DNA from: Acetatifactor sp.
GTDB lineage: Bacteria; Bacillota; Clostridia; Lachnospirales; Lachnospiraceae
Length of the DNA: 11,215 nucleotides
Assembly (NCBI GenBank): GCA_016293615.1
Contig: JAEDDX010000075.1
Span: forward strand, 1 to 11,215
Direction of reading: 5' to 3'
The notes beneath the pieces are model-generated. The model made no database searches. It saw nothing but the letters and a program-made list of their open reading frames with translations, and was not told the origin of the DNA. This document shows, piece by piece, positions 1-5,167 of the stretch; within the stretch, counting starts at the first letter, position 1, and each line of letters starts with the position of its first letter. The position numbers were made by a program, and so were the translations under genes.

Positions 1-1
1 G

Positions 2-232
2 CAGGAGAGCAATCCCGACTATGCAAGAGTGGTTACGGAGCTTGCGTCAACAGAGCTTTTGCCGGAATGTATTTATACCTATATCAAGGCGAATCAACCT
101 GAAAAGACGAAAGAGTTGCTGGAGATTTGTCCGAACAGGCACGAAATGGAGAGCGGTATCAGGCACTTTATTTCTTATTTACATTCGATGGGGATGGCTT
201 CCGCTTTTTGTGATATTGAGGATGCCGAATAA
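2..232 (+). CDS. 3' end of an unrecognised protein gene (5' truncated)
   Basis: An open frame enters from the left edge and ends at TAA 230-232, giving the last 76 residues of a protein whose start lies outside the window. The visible part is acidic and probably helical, with no membrane segment, and ends in CDIEDAE. It holds four cysteines or histidines of no recognisable pattern, and I do not recognise the family. A GTG at position 29 could in principle start a 67-residue ORF, but no Shine-Dalgarno sequence precedes it and the frame is open to the window edge, so a longer gene is more likely. It is followed immediately by a bidirectional terminator and converges on the hemerythrin gene. Confidence 0.6.
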   Translation, partial: QESNPDYARVVTELASTELLPECIYTYIKANQPEKTKELLEICPNRHEMESGIRHFISYLHSMGMASAFCDIEDAE

Positions 233-301
233 AAAATCCCGGCAGGGTGTCGGCTTTTCCTGCATTCAAGGCAGTGCAGCAGACACCCGGCCGGGAGTTT
301 T
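231..301. terminator. Bidirectional intrinsic terminator between convergent genes
   Basis: Arms 238-251 (CCCGGCAGGGTGTC) and 282-295 (GACACCCGGCCGGG) are complementary except for one mismatch. They are preceded by six A residues at 231-236 and followed by TTTT at 298-301. The layout can stop transcription of the left-hand gene on the plus strand and of the hemerythrin gene on the minus strand. The loop of about 30 bases is long, which lowers certainty. Confidence 0.7.
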
Positions 302-307
302 AGGTTA

Positions 308-712
308 TCAATTTGCTTTTACATAGTCGGCGAGATCACGGTCCATTTTCTGAATGTGTTCAAACAGCCATTTCACGACGTTGGTGCGGACTGCGGAGAC
401 AAACTCGGGAGTAGGGCCTTCTTCCTCCTCCAGCATATCATGCAGCTCTTCAATTGCCTTTTTGAACTCAATATGTTTTGCCTTATGCGCATCAATGGCA
501 GGGTAGGCTATTTCCTCCTGCAGCTTTTCTTCTGCTGCAAAATGAAACTCTGTGTATTCTGCAAGATAGCCGAGAATCTGAATTGCTTTCACTTTTTCTT
601 TGCTCTCTTCACAAAAAGACAACAAATCGTCAATCTTAGCAATGAGTTCTCTGTGCTGCGTATCAATCATATCATTTCCGGTCAAAAGGCTTTGATCAAA
701 TTCTAAATGCAT
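308..712 (-). CDS. Bacteriohemerythrin (non-haem di-iron O2-binding protein)
   Basis: A 134-residue single-domain hemerythrin, the usual length for bacterial members, which bind O2 reversibly at a di-iron centre and are thought to act in the cytoplasm in oxygen sensing, storage or detoxification. All seven iron ligands of the family pattern are present: H20 (in IDTQH), H57 and E61 (HFAAE), H76 and H80 (HKAKH), H119 and D124 (HIQKMD). The N-terminus (FDQSLLTGNDMIDTQH) matches the family start. There is no signal peptide or membrane segment. The start is well supported: on the minus strand GGAGG (complement of 721-725) lies eight bases before the ATG. The gene is transcribed alone, divergently from the GNAT-EAL gene. 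In an anaerobe it probably serves oxygen protection or sensing; that role is inference. Confidence 0.93.
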   Translation of the reverse strand: MHLEFDQSLLTGNDMIDTQHRELIAKIDDLLSFCEESKEKVKAIQILGYLAEYTEFHFAAEEKLQEEIAYPAIDAHKAKHIEFKKAIEELHDMLEEEEGPTPEFVSAVRTNVVKWLFEHIQKMDRDLADYVKAN

Positions 713-753
713 ATCGGTATCCTCCGTTTCATTAGTAGGTTCTTATACTGTTT

Positions 754-782
754 ATCATATAGTAATTGTGCCGGATTCGCAA
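754..782 (-). promoter_or_regulatory. Candidate sigma-A promoter of the hemerythrin gene
   Basis: Read on the minus strand, TTGCGA (777-782) and TATGAT (754-759) are separated by 17 bases and lie about 40 bases upstream of the hemerythrin ATG. The -10 box matches consensus at five of six positions, the -35 box less well. Confidence 0.5.
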
Positions 783-827
783 GTGATAATTTCGATTTGT
801 ACAAGCGGTATGCATCGCTTTTTGGGG

Positions 828-856
828 CGGATGCGGGACCGACAGGTAAGCATCCG
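828..856. repeat. 7-bp inverted repeat in the divergent intergenic region
   Basis: CGGATGC at 828-834 and GCATCCG at 850-856 are perfect inverted repeats with a 15-base gap. They lie between the two predicted divergent promoters, upstream of both predicted transcription starts. The element could be an operator or chance. The rest of the 713-1024 gap holds only the two candidate promoters and the EAL gene's ribosome binding site; I see no gene in it. Confidence 0.3.
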
Positions 857-927
857 GCATAAGACAGGCACGGGCGCAGGAACATGGACAAATATACCGT
901 CGGAAATACCGTCTGATAAAAAAACAT

Positions 928-955
928 TTCAAAATGTGAGCGATTGTGGTACAAT
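928..955 (+). promoter_or_regulatory. Candidate promoter of the GNAT-EAL gene
   Basis: TACAAT at 950-955 is a good -10 box. The best -35 candidate is TTCAAA (928-933, four of six positions) at 16 bases. It lies about 70 bases before the ATG at 1025. The weak -35 box leaves this tentative. Confidence 0.4.
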
Positions 956-1024
956 CTTTTTATAGGGATAAGGCTGGGCGGACGACAATTTCACAGCCTT
1001 ACACAGAGTTCGGGGTGATGCGGA

Positions 1025-3379
1025 ATGTTAAGACTACGACCATACAAGAACAGCGATGCAGAGTCGATCGCAGGATGGATTGGGAATGAACGGGAATTTG
1101 ACCAATGGTCCGCGGGAGAATGGGGAGAGTATCCTCTTGATGCAGATAAGCTGCGGACTTTCGGCAGCACATTGGTGGATAACGATCGGTTGTTTCAGGT
1201 GACAATATGCGAGGATAAACGAGTGATCGGATATCTTCTGATGCAGTATATGGACGAGGAGCGAAGAATGATGCGTTTCAGTTCTTTTATCCTTGATCCT
1301 AAGATCCGGGGCAACGGTGTCGGGCGCGAAGCATTGAAGCTTGCGCTACGCCTGGCGTTTGAGTTTCTGGATGTATCCAGAATTGTCGCCTGCATTCTGG
1401 AAGGGGACGAGAGTTCCTATGCCTGTTATAAGTCAGCCGGCTTCTGGGATGCGCCTACGGATGCTTTCGGTTATGTGAATATCAGGGGCAGGCAGGTCTT
1501 CTGCAAACTGCTTGAGACCTATCCTCATTCCGACCATATGTATCAGAAGGTCTCCGTCGGGCAGGAAGAAGCGATGCTGAATGAAATCATCGAGAAGAAC
1601 AGTTTCCTGTATGCCTTTCAGCCGATCGTTGAAGCGAAGAGCGGCAAGATTTTCGGCTATGAGGCGCTGATGCGTGCAGAATACGATGGCTTGATCTCCC
1701 CTTCTGTCATTTTGGAGAATGCGAAAAAGTATCAGAAGCTGTATGAAATCGAGAAGGCTAGCTTTTTTAACACCATAGGAATTGCACAGAGTCAGCAGGA
1801 AGCCTTCGGAGAGCGCAAGGTCTTCATCAACAGTATCCCGGGATATCTGCTCACGGAGGCGGACTATCAGGAGCTTTTGGACAGGTACGGAACCGATTGG
1901 GAGCGCTTTGTCGTGGAGATCACCGAGTCGGCCGAGTTGCCGGAGGAAGAGTGGAGGATTCTGCGAAAGAGAAGCGAAACGCAGAGATTCAAGCTGGCCA
2001 TCGATGATTACGGGACCGGTTATGCCAATACAACAAACCTTCTGAAGCATATGCCGAATTATGTGAAGATTGACAGGCTGCTGATTTCCGACATCAATGA
2101 GGATGATAAGAAGCAGCATTTTGTGAAGAGTATGATTGATTTTGCCCATGCGAACGGTTTTATGGCGCTTGCGGAGGGCGTGGAGACTGCTGCTGAGCTG
2201 AAGGTTGTGGTGCAGATGGGTATTGATCTGCTTCAGGGCTATTATCTGGGAAGACCGACTTTTGACATTCTGCAGGAGATCGATACGGACGTCAGAAGTG
2301 AGCTGACCAATGTCGGGATCCTGGGACAGGCGCAGTCAGGACGCAAGATTTTTAAGGTGGACGGAGTGCAGGAGCTGCCTCTGATGCGTATTGCGCTTGA
2401 GCAGAACACAGGCATTTTGATCTCTCAGCCTGAGTTTACGCTGATCGGCAATACAAACTTTACGGCCGTGATGTCCGTGAAAATCATGGACGGATGTGAC
2501 TGCAGACTCACCATACGCAATGTATTCCTGGAGGGATTCCGTGATCTTCCCTGCATTGAGATCGGCAAAAATGCACATCTGACACTGGTGCTCGAGGGTG
2601 AGAATAAGTTTCAGAAGTCCGGTATTTTCGTACCGGAAGGAAGCAGCCTGACCATCGAGGGCTCCGGCAATCTGCAGATTCGTGCTCAGGGAATACAAAG
2701 CTACGGAATCGGCAACCGGTCGGACGCGGCTTTTGGCAATATTGTCTTAAACGGATCCGGCTTTGTGGATATTCTGATAGAGGCAGATGAGGGTGTTGCG
2801 ATCGGAGGAGGATTCCAGCAGGAAGGAAACGGTATCCGCCTCGCATCCGGAATGATTCGAATCGAACCTGCCAGTGAGCGTGCCGTCGGAATCGGTACAT
2901 TTGTCAAATCCGTTCCGATCAACATAGACAACACCACATTGCAGCTTGATTTGAGAGTCGGAATCGGTGTGGGCATCGGCTGTGCAAATGATGATGTCGA
3001 TGTTGTCTGCCGGAATTCCAAGCTGACCATTATGGGATCCGGGGGCGTGTTAAGCGGAATCGGCAGCAACCAGTCCGCCGGAGGAAGCATCCGGATGGAG
3101 CAGAGTGAGGTTTCGCTTACCTTGAGCGGACAGACCACCAACCTGATCGGAAGTAAGGCAGGTGACCTGAAGATTCAGGCGAATCACTGCCGCCTGCAGC
3201 TGAGTGGAGAGGGTGCCGAGGTTATGGGCATGGGAGCCAGAGACCATCATGCAAGGATTGATGTCGAGGAATCGGATTGTACCGTAATCATCCGTTCCGC
3301 TGATCATATCGCCCTCGGAGCCATGGATGAAAATGTCCGTTTTGAGGGAGGAACTCATACAATCGAGGCAAACGCCTGA
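1025..3379 (+). CDS. GNAT acetyltransferase - EAL c-di-GMP phosphodiesterase - beta-helix-like fusion protein
   Basis: 784 residues with three parts. Residues 1-165 form a GNAT domain of the RimJ/RimL type, with acetyl-CoA loop RGNGVG at 95-100 and a late CYKSAGF motif. Residues 195-420 form an EAL domain with the metal and catalytic residues expected of an active c-di-GMP phosphodiesterase: E213 (EALMR), N269, E298 (EITES), D327 D328 (DDYGTGY), K348, D350, E384, E387 (AEGVE) and Q404. Spacing in the second half matches the known enzyme RocR exactly (K348 to E384 36, E384 to Q404 20). Residues 444-784 are beta-rich; from 560 on, eight units of 27-32 residues each begin with a G-I-G-like turn, typical of a right-handed beta-helix. 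No signal peptide or membrane segment is visible, so the protein is probably cytoplasmic. A GGGGTGA sequence lies six bases before the ATG. The GNAT and beta-helix substrates are unknown. Confidence is high for GNAT and EAL, moderate for the fold of the C-terminus. Confidence 0.9.
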   Translation: MLRLRPYKNSDAESIAGWIGNEREFDQWSAGEWGEYPLDADKLRTFGSTLVDNDRLFQVTICEDKRVIGYLLMQYMDEERRMMRFSSFILDPKIRGNGVGREALKLALRLAFEFLDVSRIVACILEGDESSYACYKSAGFWDAPTDAFGYVNIRGRQVFCKLLETYPHSDHMYQKVSVGQEEAMLNEIIEKNSFLYAFQPIVEAKSGKIFGYEALMRAEYDGLISPSVILENAKKYQKLYEIEKASFFNTIGIAQSQQEAFGERKVFINSIPGYLLTEADYQELLDRYGTDWERFVVEITESAELPEEEWRILRKRSETQRFKLAIDDYGTGYANTTNLLKHMPNYVKIDRLLISDINEDDKKQHFVKSMIDFAHANGFMALAEGVETAAELKVVVQMGIDLLQGYYLGRPTFDILQEIDTDVRSELTNVGILGQAQSGRKIFKVDGVQELPLMRIALEQNTGILISQPEFTLIGNTNFTAVMSVKIMDGCDCRLTIRNVFLEGFRDLPCIEIGKNAHLTLVLEGENKFQKSGIFVPEGSSLTIEGSGNLQIRAQGIQSYGIGNRSDAAFGNIVLNGSGFVDILIEADEGVAIGGGFQQEGNGIRLASGMIRIEPASERAVGIGTFVKSVPINIDNTTLQLDLRVGIGVGIGCANDDVDVVCRNSKLTIMGSGGVLSGIGSNQSAGGSIRMEQSEVSLTLSGQTTNLIGSKAGDLKIQANHCRLQLSGEGAEVMGMGARDHHARIDVEESDCTVIIRSADHIALGAMDENVRFEGGTHTIEANA

Positions 3380-3404
3380 TTGCAGACAGATACAAGGATC
3401 GGAA

Positions 3405-3436
3405 GTCCGGGGAAGGATATCTTGCCCGGGCTTTCT
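3405..3436 (+). terminator. Probable terminator after the GNAT-EAL gene
   Basis: Arms GTCCGGG (3405-3411) and CCCGGGC (3425-3431) pair over seven bases with one G-U. The stem can be extended by AAG/CTT around a GATAT loop after a G-G mismatch. It is followed by TTTCT, a short U-tract. It lies 26 bases after the stop codon. Confidence 0.5.
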
Positions 3437-3511
3437 GTTATGGAGCGGATGTTGTAAGAGCCGGCTTATACAGGCCGGAAAGATAAGGCATTGCATTCAG
3501 GGGAGGAGAAC

Positions 3512-4747
3512 ATGAACGACAGACTGGTGTTTCATATTGATGTCAACAGCGCTTTTCTGTCATGGGAGGCGGCGAAGAGAGTTGGGGCCGGCGAAGCTGA
3601 CCTGCGGATGATTCCCTCCTGCATCGGCGGAGACCCGACGAAGCGGACCGGGATAGTGGTTGCAAAGTCGATTCCTGCCAAAAAGTATGGTATCACCACC
3701 GGGGAACCGATGTCCATGGCATTGAGAAAGTGCCCGAATTTAGTCTGTGTACCGCCGGATTTTAAGCTTTATACACGATGCTCCCATGCCTTCAAAGCGA
3801 TTTGCAGGGAATATACGCCTGCGATGGAATCATTTTCCATCGACGAGGTTTTTTTGGATATGACGGGCATGGGACTCATCTACCCGGACCCGGTGGCCAC
3901 AGCGCATGAGATCAAGGACCGCATCCGGGAGGAACTGGGTTTTACCGTCAATGTGGGTATCGGCAGGAACAAGCTCTGCGCCAAGATGGCAAGTGATTTT
4001 GAGAAGCCTGACAGGGTACACACGCTTTTCCCGGAGGAGATACCGCAGAAAATGTGGGGACTTCCCGTGAACGATTTATTCACCTGCGGAAAATCATCCG
4101 CGCAGAGACTCATAAGCGCCGGCATTAAAACCATCGGAGAGCTGGCACAGGCTGATGTTGTCTTGCTCAGGCAGCTTCTGGGTGTAAAATCAGGGAATCA
4201 TCTGCATCGTTTTGCCAACGGTTTCGATGATTCGCCAGTTCAGGAAATCCCTGACGAGGCGAAGGGGTATTCGGCGGAGACGACCGTGGAGGAGGATCTG
4301 GTTACCTTAGAGCAGATCAACCGTCTGCTGCTTGCACAGGCGGATGTGGTGGCAGCCCGTATGCGGGCGGAGGAAGCACGGTGTCAGTGCGTGGCAGTGA
4401 GCTACCGCACGATTGATTGGAAAAACAAGTCTCATCAGAGAAAGCTGACAGACGCCACCGATGTGACGGAAGTGATCTATGAGACCGCAAAAGCGCTGAT
4501 GCAGGAAGGCTGGAACAGGGAACCGCTCAGGCTGGTAGGACTTGCGGTGACAGACATTGACAGAGACGGCTTTGAGCAGATGAGCTTTTTGGACAACGGA
4601 CGCAGGGAGAAGCTCAAGAAGCTGGACCTTGCAATTGACTCCATCCGGGGAAAATACGGCAACGCAAGTGTGCAGAGAGCCAGCACGATTGATACGCAGC
4701 GACAGGTCGGCCGCAAGCACAAAGCGCAGCTGGAAGAGCCGGATTGA
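3512..4747 (+). CDS. dinB: Y-family translesion DNA polymerase (DNA polymerase IV type)
   Basis: 411 residues from ATG 3512. This start is preferred over an in-frame TTG at 3491 because GGGAGGAG (3501-3508) lies just upstream of it and the protein then begins directly with the polymerase core. The enzyme copies damaged DNA and lacks proofreading. Visible motifs: D10 in HIDVNSAFLSW (first metal ligand) with F15 at the steric-gate position that excludes ribonucleotides; D111 E112 in SIDEVFLDM (second metal site); GIGRNK ending at K154, followed by AKMAS and EKP. The helix-hairpin-helix thumb (TIGELAQADVVLLRQLLGV) and a little-finger region complete the normal length. No clear C-terminal beta-clamp motif was identified. 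The gene ends in a coupled small ORF. Assignment to Y family is secure; DinB rather than another Y-family branch is likely. I see no LexA-type operator in the short upstream gap. Confidence 0.92.
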   Translation: MNDRLVFHIDVNSAFLSWEAAKRVGAGEADLRMIPSCIGGDPTKRTGIVVAKSIPAKKYGITTGEPMSMALRKCPNLVCVPPDFKLYTRCSHAFKAICREYTPAMESFSIDEVFLDMTGMGLIYPDPVATAHEIKDRIREELGFTVNVGIGRNKLCAKMASDFEKPDRVHTLFPEEIPQKMWGLPVNDLFTCGKSSAQRLISAGIKTIGELAQADVVLLRQLLGVKSGNHLHRFANGFDDSPVQEIPDEAKGYSAETTVEEDLVTLEQINRLLLAQADVVAARMRAEEARCQCVAVSYRTIDWKNKSHQRKLTDATDVTEVIYETAKALMQEGWNREPLRLVGLAVTDIDRDGFEQMSFLDNGRREKLKKLDLAIDSIRGKYGNASVQRASTIDTQRQVGRKHKAQLEEPD

Positions 4748-4754
4748 GGGAAGT

Positions 4755-4880
4755 ATGCTGCAGGTTTCGGGTGAGCAGACCGTCAGGGTCACTTATTTTG
4801 AACAGGACACCCTGAAAGAGGGCGGGGCGTATGGGATCGCTCTTGAGGGAGAGGCCCTTCGTGAAACGGAGCGGTTTTGA
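4755..4880 (+). CDS. Small hypothetical ORF coupled to dinB (41 residues)
   Basis: ATG 4755 opens a 41-codon frame ending at TGA 4878-4880. GAGGG (4746-4750), which overlaps the dinB stop codon, could serve as ribosome binding site with a short spacing of four bases, suggesting translational coupling. The product is soluble and acidic, with a central VTYFEQDTLKEGGAYGIALE stretch. From memory this loosely resembles the N-terminal part of a clostridial small family (DUF6514) with a Y-x(n)-YGI pattern; if so this copy is C-terminally truncated. That link is weak, and the ORF may not be a functional gene. Confidence 0.4.
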   Translation: MLQVSGEQTVRVTYFEQDTLKEGGAYGIALEGEALRETERF

Positions 4881-4898
4881 GAAAAATCAAATTTTGTA

Positions 4899-4927
4899 TT
4901 GACATTATTTGCCACCGGGAGTATAGT
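4899..4927 (+). promoter_or_regulatory. Strong sigma-A promoter of the leader-ABC operon
   Basis: TTGACA (4899-4904, perfect consensus) and TATAGT (4922-4927) are separated by exactly 17 bases. Transcription should start near 4934, about 40 bases before the leader ORF. No other promoter of this quality precedes the ABC genes. Confidence 0.85.
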
Positions 4928-4974
4928 GACAAAGTGACTGTTAATTGTGTTTTGTAAGAAAGGAGGCAATCAAG

Positions 4975-5040
4975 ATGTTTGTAAGAATCAGAAGAAGTAA
5001 ATTAAATCATGGTATTGTCTCCGGAATTCAGGATATGTGA
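4975..5040 (+). CDS. 21-residue leader peptide of a putative attenuator
   Basis: ATG 4975 to TGA 5038-5040, preceded by AGGAGG (4961-4966) at an ideal eight-base spacing, so this tiny frame is very likely translated. The peptide begins MFVRIRRSKL and ends GIQDM. It is basic at the start, with arginine at positions 4, 6 and 7, all encoded by AGA. It lies between a strong promoter and a strong terminator that precede the ABC operon, the layout of ribosome-mediated attenuators. Codons 14-17 contain bases 5014-5024 that can pair with the left arm of the terminator. A role as sensor of stalled translation is inferred. The peptide could alternatively be a product handled by the transporter, but it shows no cleavage motif. 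Confidence 0.7.
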   Translation: MFVRIRRSKLNHGIVSGIQDM

Positions 5041-5104
5041 TGGTTTTTTGATCTGCGCACATCAATGCTGAATATTGGGTTGTGTTTTATGCCGGTATGA
5101 CAAT
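5014..5104 (+). promoter_or_regulatory. Candidate antiterminator pairing inside the leader
   Basis: ATTGTC (5014-5019) plus CCGG (5021-5024), within the leader ORF, are complementary to GACAAT (5099-5104) plus CCGG (5092-5095), which form the left arm of the downstream terminator. The ten base pairs are interrupted by a 1x3 internal loop. A ribosome paused early in the leader would leave the upstream strand free to form this structure; one that reaches the stop codon would partly cover it. The pairing is seen in the sequence, its use is inferred. Confidence 0.45.
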
Positions 5105-5130
5105 GGTTTGTTGTACCGGTTTTCTTTTTG
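5092..5130 (+). terminator. Strong intrinsic terminator ahead of the ABC operon (attenuator)
   Basis: Arms 5092-5103 (CCGGTATGACAA) and 5108-5119 (TTGTTGTACCGG) form a continuous 12-pair RNA stem, including two G-U pairs, around the tetraloop TGGT. A T-rich run follows (TTTTCTTTTT, 5120-5129). It lies after the leader ORF and about 40 bases before the first ABC gene, so without read-through the operon would be off. Confidence 0.88.
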
Positions 5131-5167
5131 CCTTTTTCGGAAGGCGATGAGGTGAGGAGTGAGAGAA

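Noticed and set aside
828..1024. c-di-GMP riboswitch upstream of the EAL gene
   Set aside because: The hairpin at 828-856 lies before the predicted transcription start, and I could not find the conserved GEMM core or tetraloop receptor pattern.
1433..2149. Minus-strand open frame of 238 codons
   Set aside because: Antisense to the EAL domain, whose catalytic residues are all conserved on the plus strand; no own motifs.
3461..3478. Hairpin CCGGC/GCCGG before dinB as a terminator or operator
   Set aside because: Only five base pairs, no U-tract and no promoter overlap; weak enough to be chance.
4975..5040. Leader ORF as a precursor peptide exported by the ABC pair
   Set aside because: No double-glycine or other leader cleavage motif, no peptidase domain in the transporters, and a terminator directly downstream fits attenuation better.
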